DNA of 6,227 nt from positions 1-6,227 of the forward strand of contig QMPZ01000098.1 in assembly GCA_003648815.1 (NCBI GenBank), written 5' to 3'. This document shows, piece by piece, positions 1-6,227 of the stretch; the stretch's first letter is position 1; each line of letters begins with the position of its first letter. The notes beneath the pieces are model-generated. The model made no database searches. It was given only the letters and a program-made list of their open reading frames with translations, and was not told the origin of the DNA. Source of the stretch: Candidatus Aerophobota bacterium (GTDB taxonomy: Bacteria > Aerophobota > Aerophobia > Aerophobales > B47-G16). The position numbers and the translations under genes are program-made.

Positions 1-188
1 CTGATCCCCGACCAGAAGAGGAGCTTTATGATCTTAAAAACGATCCCAACGAATTGACCAATCTTGTTCACGAGCGGGCTTATCAAGGGGTAAGAAAGAA
101 GTTGTCCGATATATTGGCAAGATGGATGAAGGATACAAATGATCCCTTGTTAAAAGGCCCAATCTCTCTATCAGAATGGGTAAAATAA
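1..188 (+). CDS. Sulfatase (arylsulfatase family S1), C-terminal end only
   Basis: This is the 3' end of a gene that starts before the window; 61 complete codons are present, read from base 3, ending in TAA at 186-188. The peptide carries the segment EEELYDLKNDPNELTNL, a signature of the C-terminal subdomain of type I sulfatases (formylglycine-dependent hydrolases of sulfate esters). It is followed by a short helix (residues about 27-42) and a tail ending in SEWVK. The catalytic Cys/Ser-x-Pro-x-Arg motif and any signal peptide would lie upstream and cannot be seen, so substrate, location and activity are open. Related phosphoesterase-type proteins of the same superfamily share this tail less well, so sulfatase is the best call. 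A gap of only 34 bases to the next gene, with no terminator, suggests cotranscription with the GH31 enzyme, consistent with breakdown of a sulfated glycan. Confidence 0.85.
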   Translation, partial: DPRPEEELYDLKNDPNELTNLVHERAYQGVRKKLSDILARWMKDTNDPLLKGPISLSEWVK

Positions 189-222
189 ACTCTGTCACCG
201 TTTTTTAAAAGGAGGTTAATCA

Positions 223-2199
223 ATGATTTTCAAGCAATTTAAAGGCAAATTAATAGCTCAAGAAAATGGCGAAACTATTTGGATTGAACCCTTTGGCAAA
301 GATTGTCTTCGTTTCAGATCCACGAAGAACAAGGAAATTATCGAAGAGGATTGGACAATGCTGCCACAACCTGAAACCCAGGCTCAAATCGAGATTAAAC
401 CGGAAAAGGCCACAATAAAAAATGGAAAGACTGTAGCCGAGATATTATCCGATGGGACAGTTAGGTATCTTACAGACACCGGACAGGTCTTATTAGAGGA
501 ACTTTGGATCGATAAAAGGGTAAATAACGCAGACCTGTTGAAGGCGAGAAACTACAAGGCTATCAGCAGTGACTTATATCAAGTTAGCCTGTATTTTAAG
601 GCTTACGAAGATGAGCACTTTTATGGCATGGGCCAGTATGCAAATGGACACTTAGATCTTAAAGGTTGCGTTCTGGAGCTCGCACAGAAAAACACGCAGA
701 TTAGCATCCCATTTTTAATTTCCAGCAGGAATTATGGATTTGTCTGGAACAATCCGGCGATTGGAAGAGCTGAACTGGTTAAAAATCATACGATGTGGTA
801 TGCAGAAGCGACCAGACAGATAGATTATCTGATATTTTACGGGGAGACACCGGAACAAATCCTAAAAAAATATGCGGATCTGACGGGAAAACCGCCCATG
901 CTTCCGGAGTGGGCAGCTGGTTTTTGGCAATGCAAGCTTCGCTACAGAACACAGGAAGAACTTTTGAACGTGGCCCGAGAATATAAAAGAAGAAACCTTC
1001 CCCTTTCAGTAATCGTCATAGATTTCTTTCACTGGCCAAGACAGGGAGAGTGGAAGTTTGATTCCAAATACTGGCCAGATCCAAAGGCAATGGTCGATGA
1101 GCTAAATGAGATGGGAGTAAAGCTCATGGTGTCAATCTGGCCGACAGTTGAGGTCAACTGCGAAAATTATTCCGAGATGTCGCAAAAGGGCCTGCTTGTC
1201 AGAACAGAACGAGGCGTTCCCATACTTGCCACATTCCGTGGCTCCACAACTTACTTTGATGCTACAAATCCAGAGGCAAGAAAGTTCGTATGGGAGAAGG
1301 TGAAAGAAAATTACTACAGGTATGGCATTAAAATGTTCTGGCTGGATGAGGCTGAGCCTGAAATGGCATCCTATGACTTCGATAACGTCAGATATTACTT
1401 AGGCAATGGCTTAGAGGTCAGCAATATTTATCCCTTTTACTATGCGAAGGCCTTCTACGAGGGAATGAAGTCTGTCGGCGAAGATGAGATAGTGAATCTA
1501 ATTCGCTGTGCCTGGCTCGGCAGTCAACGCTTTGGTGTAGTAGTTTGGTCCGGCGATATACCATCAACTTTCGAATCATTAAGAAATCAAGTAAAAGCTG
1601 GTTTGAATATTTCGCTCTGTGGCATTTGTTGGTGGACCACCGATATTGGAGGATTTTTTGGCGGCGATCCAGATGATCCGAAATTTAGGGAGTTAATCAT
1701 TCGTTGGTTCCAATTTGGGGTGTTCTGTCCGATATTCAGGCTGCATGGATACCGTCTTCCGTATAGTAGTGATCCCGATGTCTACCACTTAACCGGCGGT
1801 CCTAATGAAGTATGGTCATTCGGCGAAGAAGCTTACAGGATAATCAAAGATTTGCTCTTCTTAAGGGAAAGGATCAAACCTTATATACTGGAGCAAATGA
1901 AAAAGGCACATGATGAGGGAATACCGGTGATGAGGCCGCTTTTCTTTGACTTCCCGAATGACAAGACGACATACAGCATAGACGATGAGTACATGTTCGG
2001 CCCTGATATACTCGTAGCTCCTGTGCTATATGAAGGTGCAAGATATAGAAAGGTTTATCTGCCAGAAGGGGCAAAATGGACCGATGCCAATAATGATAAG
2101 ACATATGAAGGTGGACAGTGGATTGAATGCGAGGCACCGCTGGACGTGATCCCCGTATTTTTAAGGAATGGGGCAAAAATACCTGTAAAGACAAAATAA
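223..2199 (+). CDS. GH31 alpha-glycosidase, probably alpha-xylosidase-like (XylS type)
   Basis: A 658-residue retaining alpha-glycosidase of family GH31. Residues about 1-225 form the N-terminal beta-sandwich (mutarotase-like), about 226-555 the (beta/alpha)8 barrel, and about 560-658 the proximal C-terminal beta domain. The barrel has the nucleophile motif WLDEAEPE (Asp375), the acid/base motif WSGDIPSTFESL (Asp445), the WWTTDIGGF motif (Asp474) and FRLHG (Arg506, His509). The nucleophile context resembles the WLDATEPE of XylS-type alpha-xylosidases rather than the TDFGE of YicI or sulfoquinovosidase YihQ. At 658 residues it is shorter than many family members (YicI is about 770), so the distal C-terminal domain seems to be missing. 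There is no signal peptide, so it should act in the cytoplasm on imported oligosaccharides. The ATG is preceded by a perfect AGGAGG (210-215) with a 7-base spacer. Alpha-glucosidase or another alpha-glycosidase activity remains possible; family assignment is secure, substrate is not. Confidence 0.93.
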   Translation: MIFKQFKGKLIAQENGETIWIEPFGKDCLRFRSTKNKEIIEEDWTMLPQPETQAQIEIKPEKATIKNGKTVAEILSDGTVRYLTDTGQVLLEELWIDKRVNNADLLKARNYKAISSDLYQVSLYFKAYEDEHFYGMGQYANGHLDLKGCVLELAQKNTQISIPFLISSRNYGFVWNNPAIGRAELVKNHTMWYAEATRQIDYLIFYGETPEQILKKYADLTGKPPMLPEWAAGFWQCKLRYRTQEELLNVAREYKRRNLPLSVIVIDFFHWPRQGEWKFDSKYWPDPKAMVDELNEMGVKLMVSIWPTVEVNCENYSEMSQKGLLVRTERGVPILATFRGSTTYFDATNPEARKFVWEKVKENYYRYGIKMFWLDEAEPEMASYDFDNVRYYLGNGLEVSNIYPFYYAKAFYEGMKSVGEDEIVNLIRCAWLGSQRFGVVVWSGDIPSTFESLRNQVKAGLNISLCGICWWTTDIGGFFGGDPDDPKFRELIIRWFQFGVFCPIFRLHGYRLPYSSDPDVYHLTGGPNEVWSFGEEAYRIIKDLLFLRERIKPYILEQMKKAHDEGIPVMRPLFFDFPNDKTTYSIDDEYMFGPDILVAPVLYEGARYRKVYLPEGAKWTDANNDKTYEGGQWIECEAPLDVIPVFLRNGAKIPVKTK

Positions 2200-2212
2200 G
2201 CAGGATCATAAG

Positions 2213-3166
2213 ATGACACCGCGAGAAAAGTTCATTGCTGCGCTGGAAAGAAAACCTTTAAAAGGGCGGGTTCCCCACTTTGAGCTGGTCTTCTTTCTCA
2301 CCATGGAGGCCTTTGGCAAGGTGCATCCATCTCATCGAAGCTATCATCAGTGGTATCAGATGACGGAGGAGGAACGAAAGCTTCACCGCGAAGATATGGC
2401 CTCCCTTTACATCGCCACCGCTGAAAGGTTCGAACATAGCGCCATCTTCCTTCATCCCAATCCTGCTACGGAGGAGGAAACTCTTCGACTCATCGATTTG
2501 GTCCGTGAAAAATCGGGGGATAAGTATTTTCTGATGACAGAAGGCGATGCCACTTACTCGGTTCCCTCCGGTTCTAAGATGACAGAGTTCTGCTACAGGC
2601 TAAAGGATGAGCCGAAAAAGGTGAAAGAGGAGGCAAAGCTTAGGGTAGAGTTCGCCCTTGAGCGAGCTGAGCGAATTGCCAAGCATGGGGGTTTGGATGG
2701 CTTTGCTTTATGTAGCGACTACTGCTTTAACACTGGACCATTCTTAAGCCCGGCGCTTTTTTCCGAATTCATCACTCCTTACTTAGTTAAATTGGTTCAG
2801 GGCTATCGCGATCTGGGATTTTACGTGATCAAGCATACCGATGGAAACATCATGCCCATCCTTGACCAAATTCTAGAAGCTCGTCCTCACGCGCTGCATT
2901 CCCTTGATCCGCAGGCAGGTGTGGATATCGCGGAAGTCAAACGCCTTTGTGGAGACATGGTCTGCCTAATCGGCAACGTCAACTGTGGAGTCTTGCAGAC
3001 GGGAACCGATCAGGAAGTCATAGAGTCAGCACGATATGCACTTCGGCATGGCATGCCTGGTGGTGGTTATATCTTTTCCACCAGCAACTGTATCTACACC
3101 GGCATGAAGCTATCCCGTTATGAGCTGATGCTTGACGTGTGGCGAAAGGAGGGAAATTATAACTAA
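2213..3166 (+). CDS. URO-D superfamily protein (methyltransferase-like), paralog 1
   Basis: A 317-residue protein of the uroporphyrinogen decarboxylase / methylcobamide methyltransferase fold. It opens with the family-typical MTPREKFIAALERKP. The mid-region reads CSDYCFNTGPFLSP (Asp169), then IKHTDGN (His208, Asp210), then LDPQAG, IGNVN (residues 253-257) and STSNC (Cys293). True HemE would have an Arg-rich RQAGRY motif near the N-terminus; it is absent, so heme synthesis is unlikely. The H-x-D...C pattern matches the place of the H-x-C...C zinc site of MtaA/MtbA with Asp in place of the middle Cys. It starts 13 bases after the GH31 stop, with a modest AGGA (2202-2205) site. Codon use is unlike its neighbours: 16 of 20 Arg codons are CGN and only 1 of 15 Ile codons is ATA, suggesting separate origin. 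Its last codons overlap the probable start of the next gene. The reaction is unknown. Confidence 0.88.
   Translation: MTPREKFIAALERKPLKGRVPHFELVFFLTMEAFGKVHPSHRSYHQWYQMTEEERKLHREDMASLYIATAERFEHSAIFLHPNPATEEETLRLIDLVREKSGDKYFLMTEGDATYSVPSGSKMTEFCYRLKDEPKKVKEEAKLRVEFALERAERIAKHGGLDGFALCSDYCFNTGPFLSPALFSEFITPYLVKLVQGYRDLGFYVIKHTDGNIMPILDQILEARPHALHSLDPQAGVDIAEVKRLCGDMVCLIGNVNCGVLQTGTDQEVIESARYALRHGMPGGGYIFSTSNCIYTGMKLSRYELMLDVWRKEGNYN
3147..3152 (+). promoter_or_regulatory. Ribosome binding site that decides the start of URO-D paralog 2
   Basis: A perfect AGGAGG lies inside the last codons of paralog 1. It has no ATG, GTG or TTG in the correct frame at normal distance downstream. The in-frame codons are ATT at 3156 (spacer 3) and ATA at 3159 (spacer 6). 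The spacer argues for ATA 3159, which gives the N-terminus TKRELNLRIFEKK, closely matching the TPREKFIAALERK of paralog 1. Confidence 0.6.
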
Positions 3167-4277
3167 GCGAGAGCTGAACTTGAGAATATTTGAGAAGAAG
3201 ACAGAAGAGGTGCTCTTTCAGCCGAGAATTGAATGGTGGTATCAATATAATAAACTTCGAGGGACCCTGCCATCAAGATACAGAAAGATGACCCTTTTAG
3301 AGCTCTTTGATGACTTAGATGTTTCCATCAGGTACTTCAGCTATGCCACGGGCCTTCCCGGAGCGATCGGGCTAAGACATTCAAAAAAAGTAAAGATAAG
3401 GGAAAAGACAAAAGGAAAAACAAAGTTTTTGGTCTACAGCACCCCTAAGGGTGATTTAGTTGAAGAACTCAAAAAGTCCTCTGATGGAGCATGGCGCATC
3501 TCGAAGTTTCCCGTAAAGACAGCCGAGGACATAGAGAAGGCAATATGGCTTTTTGAAAACACATCCTATTTCCTCATAAAGGAGAACTTCGAGAAGGGAG
3601 AGGAGTTTGTCGGACAAAGGGGTGAGCCTCAATTCTTCGTTCCCCGAAGCGGATACCAGCATCTCGCCATAGAGCTCATGGGCACAGAAAACCTAATATA
3701 TGCCTTAGCTGACTTCCCCAAGAAGGTGGAAAGGCTGATGCAGGCAATTGATAGCTCTTACGATGTGCTCTATGAGGAGATAATCTCCTATGGGAGGATA
3801 AGGATAATAAATTTCGGAGAAAACATAGATGCTAACATAGTTTCTCCTCGTTACTTTGAAAGGTACTGTATTCCCTTTTATGAGAAAAGGTCAAAACAGC
3901 TCAAGAAGGCGGGCATATATACCTACATTCACATCGATGGAAGCTTTAAGCCTCTTTTAGGCTATCTTAAGGATCTGCCGTTTGATGGCCTTGAGGCATT
4001 AACTCCTCTTCCGCAAGGAGATGTAACGTTGGAGGAGATGAAAGACTCCATAAAGGATAAGATTCTCTTGGACGGCATTCCCGCTATCATGTTTCTTCCC
4101 GACTATCCCTTGAAGAAACTCGAGGAATTCACAGAAAGAATAATGGAGCTTTTCCATCCCAACCTTATCTTAGGGGCATCCGATGAGGTGCCTCCACCTG
4201 CTGATATAGAGAGGGTGAGGGTTGTCTCCGAGATGGTAAAGGATTTCAATAGAAAAGTCGAAAACTTCGAGGGCTAA
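3159..4277 (+). CDS. URO-D superfamily protein, paralog 2, probable AUA start
   Basis: From ATA 3159 this encodes 372 residues; a TTG at 3132 would give 381, but it lies upstream of the good ribosome site, and a TTG at 3180 would cut off the conserved TKREL start. The N-terminus continues as QPRIEWWYQYN (21-31). The core shows FGENIDANIVSP (Glu221 to Pro230), then YIHIDG (His258, Asp260), a LTPLPQGD segment (281-288) and GASDEVPPP (339-347). The layout is that of the URO-D/cobamide methyltransferase fold, but the metal site is degraded: H-x-D, with Ser341 exactly 83 residues after the His, where paralog 5' to right has Cys. It may bind no zinc, or bind substrate differently. Codons are rich in AGA/AGG (17 of 22 Arg) and ATA (17 of about 30 Ile). 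It overlaps paralog 1 by 8 bases, implying translational coupling. Function is unknown; heme synthesis is unlikely. Confidence 0.85.
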   Translation: MTKRELNLRIFEKKTEEVLFQPRIEWWYQYNKLRGTLPSRYRKMTLLELFDDLDVSIRYFSYATGLPGAIGLRHSKKVKIREKTKGKTKFLVYSTPKGDLVEELKKSSDGAWRISKFPVKTAEDIEKAIWLFENTSYFLIKENFEKGEEFVGQRGEPQFFVPRSGYQHLAIELMGTENLIYALADFPKKVERLMQAIDSSYDVLYEEIISYGRIRIINFGENIDANIVSPRYFERYCIPFYEKRSKQLKKAGIYTYIHIDGSFKPLLGYLKDLPFDGLEALTPLPQGDVTLEEMKDSIKDKILLDGIPAIMFLPDYPLKKLEEFTERIMELFHPNLILGASDEVPPPADIERVRVVSEMVKDFNRKVENFEG

Positions 4278-4287
4278 GGAGAAGACG

Positions 4288-5379
4288 ATGGAAAGAAGCC
4301 AAGGAAAAGCATCTAAGTATCCCAGGAACAAGAGCACGGAAAACTTCCTGCGAGCGGTTGAGTTCAGGCATCCAGAGTGGATTCCCTGTGTGGTGAGCAT
4401 CATGCCGGCTACCTGGATGAAGTACAAGGAGAAGGTGGAAAGGATAGTGCTTGAGCATCCAAAGCTCTTTCCTCATTATAAAAAAGGTGATTTCAAGAAG
4501 ATAAAGCTTAATCGAGCTTATCAGAAGGGTAGATGGAAAGATGTGTGGGGAATAGTCTGGGAAAACATTGAGGAGGGCTTAGATTCCCTGCCAGTCGAGG
4601 AGGAGGCCCCTTTAAGGGACTGGAAGAAGTTGGAAAACTATAAGGCGCCCGATCCTCTTCTTTTCGATTGGTTTGGGAAAAAAGTTGACTGGGAGGAAAG
4701 AAAAAGACAGCTCGAGCAGGCCAAAAAGGAGGGGAATCTGGCAGCAGGCTCCTTAGTTCACGGGTTTATGTACATGTGGCTTTTTTACCTTAGGGGATTC
4801 ACCAACCTCATGATGGACGTAGCTACGAGAGAGCCCAGGTTAAATGAGCTCATCCAGATGGTCCTGGAATACAACCTTAAGCTGGTGAAAAAATGGATAG
4901 AGATAGGAGCTGAGATCATCTATTTCGGGGATGACTTAGGGCTGCAAAAATCCCTTCCCATAAGTCCCTCTGACTGGCGAGACTATCTTAAACCCTGTTA
5001 TGCCAAGATATTTGGCGTCTGCCAGGAAAATGGAGTCTACGTTTACCTTCACTCTGACGGCCATATCTTGGAGATTATAGAGGACCTCATCGAATGCGGG
5101 GTAGATATTATCAATCCCCAAATTAGGGCCAACGGCCTGGAAGGGCTAAGAAAGGCTGCCAGGGGAAAGGTATGCATTCACCTTGACCTGGATCGGCAGC
5201 TTTTCCCCTTTGCCAGACCGGATAGGATCAGGGACCATATTCGGGAGGCGGTGGAGGTGCTGGGCTCAGAAAAAGGTGGGTTAATGCTTCATGCCGAGTG
5301 CGAGCCCGACGTTCCCCTACAGAACATCGAGACTATCTGCCAGGCTCTTGAGGAGGTCGGTGGCGGACCGTTAAGATGA
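4288..5379 (+). CDS. URO-D superfamily protein (methyltransferase-like), paralog 3
   Basis: A 363-residue protein of the same fold. A basic extension of about 15 residues precedes the usual family start STENFLRAVEFRHPEWIPC. The core has IYFGDDLG (Asp215, Asp216), PISPSDW, YLHSDGHI (His255, Asp257), INPQIRANG (275-283) and LHAECEPDVP (His335, Cys338). His255 and Cys338 are in the positions of two of the three zinc ligands of MtaA/MtbA-type methyltransferases; the middle ligand is Asp rather than Cys. The GDDLG segment and the H-x-D-G motif are spaced as in the neighbouring paralogs (about 39-40 residues). The ATG is preceded by AAGGAG, which overlaps the stop codon of paralog 2, with a 6-base spacer. 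The 10-base gap points to coupled translation. Arg codons are mostly AGR (18 of 23), like paralogs 2 and 4. A methyl-transfer role is plausible but not shown. Confidence 0.88.
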   Translation: MERSQGKASKYPRNKSTENFLRAVEFRHPEWIPCVVSIMPATWMKYKEKVERIVLEHPKLFPHYKKGDFKKIKLNRAYQKGRWKDVWGIVWENIEEGLDSLPVEEEAPLRDWKKLENYKAPDPLLFDWFGKKVDWEERKRQLEQAKKEGNLAAGSLVHGFMYMWLFYLRGFTNLMMDVATREPRLNELIQMVLEYNLKLVKKWIEIGAEIIYFGDDLGLQKSLPISPSDWRDYLKPCYAKIFGVCQENGVYVYLHSDGHILEIIEDLIECGVDIINPQIRANGLEGLRKAARGKVCIHLDLDRQLFPFARPDRIRDHIREAVEVLGSEKGGLMLHAECEPDVPLQNIETICQALEEVGGGPLR

Positions 5380-5380
5380 G

Positions 5381-5399
5381 CTTCTCCCCTTCGGAGAAG
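5381..5399 (+). promoter_or_regulatory. Hairpin covering the ribosome binding site of paralog 4
   Basis: A perfect 7-base inverted repeat, CTTCTCC (5381-5387) and GGAGAAG (5393-5399), with a 5-base loop, begins 2 bases after the stop of paralog 3. The 3' arm contains GGAG (5393-5396), the only good ribosome site for the next gene, 8 bases before its ATG at 5405. A ribosome finishing paralog 3 would open the 5' arm, so the structure could make translation of paralog 4 depend on paralog 3. It is followed by A residues, not T, so it is not a terminator. The pairing is seen; the role is inferred. Confidence 0.45.
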
Positions 5400-5404
5400 A
5401 AAAA

Positions 5405-6227
5405 ATGATCTACAAGGTGCCCTTAAAAAATCCACAACCCGATATCGAAGGCTTCATAAAGGTCCTTAAGGGTGAGTCCATCCCTGCCAAGGGGGTGGTC
5501 ATGGAGTACTTGATAGACGAGGAGGTAAGGCGCAAGATCTCGACTGAACTTTTAGGGCTTGACTGGATAAAATTCTCAGGAGAAAGGAAAGAGCAGGAAA
5601 AATACCTGAAAAATTACATTGAGTTCTGGTATAGGATGGGCTACGATTATGTAAGGTTTGAACTGAACGCAGGATTTACAAGAAAAAGCAGAAAAGCACC
5701 CGACACGGCCCTCCTCTCAAGGGGAGTGAGGGAGTGGGCCGAGGAGGGAAAGGGGGCTGTCACCTGCTGGAAGGATTTTGAAAACTACCGGTGGCCGAAG
5801 GCTGAAGAGTTTGACTTTTTCCCTTACGAGTTCATAGGAAGAAATTTGCCAGAGGGCATGGGGTTCTTCGTCTCCCACGGAGCGGGAGTTCTGGAAAATG
5901 TAATGCAACTTATGGGCTATGAAAGCCTCTCTTATGCCTTATATGATGATCCTGAACTGGTCAGGGCCGTGTTCGACAAAGTCGGCCAGACGATATATGA
6001 GTTTTACCAATACCTTGTGGAGATCCCTAACATCTGCGCCTTCTTTCAAGGGGACGATATGGGGTTTAAGACCGCAACGCTTCTTTCCCCTCAAGTCTTA
6101 CGCGAATACGTCCTTCCCTGGCATAAAAGATACGCTGAACTCGCCCACCGACATGGCATGCTTTATCTACTCCACTCCTGTGGAAATGTGGAGGCAATTA
6201 TGGATGACCTGATAGAGGATGTGAAAA
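5405..6227 (+). CDS. URO-D superfamily / MtaA-like cobamide methyltransferase, paralog 4, 3' end missing
   Basis: An open frame of 274 complete codons that runs past the window edge; family members are usually about 340-380 residues, so roughly 70-100 are missing. After a short lead, the N-terminus reads PDIEGFIKVLKGESIP, typical of one URO-D-like subfamily. The core has FFQGDDMGFK (Asp217, Asp218), LLSPQVLREYVLPWH and YLLHSCGNVE (His257, Cys259). H-x-C-G-N is the zinc motif of methylcobamide:thiol methyltransferases such as MtaA and MtbA, and it differs from the H-x-D-G of the three genes before it. The expected third ligand (Cys) would lie about 80 residues on, outside the window. The ATG at 5405 has GGAG 8 bases upstream, held in a hairpin. 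Arg codons are mostly AGR (11 of 15). A corrinoid-dependent methyl transfer role is the best guess for this paralog, at moderate confidence; the partner protein is not seen. Confidence 0.87.
   Translation, partial: MIYKVPLKNPQPDIEGFIKVLKGESIPAKGVVMEYLIDEEVRRKISTELLGLDWIKFSGERKEQEKYLKNYIEFWYRMGYDYVRFELNAGFTRKSRKAPDTALLSRGVREWAEEGKGAVTCWKDFENYRWPKAEEFDFFPYEFIGRNLPEGMGFFVSHGAGVLENVMQLMGYESLSYALYDDPELVRAVFDKVGQTIYEFYQYLVEIPNICAFFQGDDMGFKTATLLSPQVLREYVLPWHKRYAELAHRHGMLYLLHSCGNVEAIMDDLIEDVK

Noticed and set aside
199..210. T-run (six T) between the sulfatase and GH31 genes as a terminator
   Set aside because: No GC-rich inverted repeat precedes it, and it lies directly before the ribosome site of the next gene.
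223..2199. GH31 gene as a sulfoquinovosidase, suggested by the nearby sulfatase
   Set aside because: The nucleophile context is WLDEAEPE rather than the ADFGE type of YihQ, and no sulfoquinovose genes are visible nearby.
1874..2209. Antisense open frame of 111 codons over the end of the GH31 gene
   Set aside because: It lies opposite a well-conserved coding region, shows no recognisable protein features and has no convincing ribosome site.
5381..5404. Hairpin between paralogs 3 and 4 as a rho-independent terminator
   Set aside because: The stem is followed by a run of A, not T; on the other strand the T-run lies before the stem, not after it.
5919..6212. Same-strand open frame of 97 codons within paralog 4
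   Set aside because: It overlaps the conserved core of paralog 4 (acidic and H-x-C motifs) in another frame, so it is a shadow of that gene.
2213..6227. Annotation of the four genes as hemE (heme biosynthesis)
   Set aside because: None has the N-terminal Arg-rich HemE motif, and four adjacent copies with H-x-D/H-x-C motifs do not fit a heme pathway role.

Overview
The window holds part of one tightly packed operon-like gene run, entirely on the + strand. It begins inside a gene for a sulfatase (only the last 61 codons are present). A GH31 glycoside hydrolase follows, then four consecutive members of the uroporphyrinogen decarboxylase / cobamide methyltransferase (URO-D, PF01208-type) superfamily. 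The last of these runs off the right edge. Gaps between genes are 34, 13, -8 (overlap, if my start is right), 10 and 25 bases. I see no internal promoter or terminator, and no RNA gene, mobile element or CRISPR array.

Organism: bacterial, with strong Shine-Dalgarno sites (AGGAGG, AAGGAG), moderate GC, and a preference for AGA/AGG arginine and ATA isoleucine codons in most genes. Sulfatase, GH31 and multiplied URO-D-like genes together suit an anaerobic polysaccharide degrader, such as uncultured lineages of sediments or hot/deep environments. The sequence does not fix the phylum.

Layout: 1-188 sulfatase tail; 223-2199 cytoplasmic GH31 enzyme of the alpha-xylosidase/alpha-glucosidase type with both catalytic aspartates; 2213-3166, about 3159-4277, 4288-5379 and 5405-end, four divergent URO-D-fold proteins. 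None has the N-terminal motif of true HemE. All four keep the same central layout: an acidic metal/substrate motif, an S-P motif, then a H-x-D-G or H-x-C-G motif. Only the last has the H-x-C zinc motif of MtaA/MtbA-type methyltransferases. The other three have H-x-D, and one of those also has Ser where the third ligand (Cys) is expected.

How they may work together (inference): the sulfatase and GH31 enzyme would remove sulfate and alpha-linked sugars from a complex, possibly algal or plant, glycan. The URO-D-like proteins could handle methyl groups (for example O-methyl ethers on sugars) by corrinoid chemistry, or carry out an undescribed reaction on the released sugar. No corrinoid protein is visible in the window.

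Points worth attention are the four-paralog array with graded loss of metal ligands, a probable AUA start codon for the second paralog, a sharp codon-usage break confined to the first paralog, and a hairpin that hides the ribosome-binding site of the fourth.
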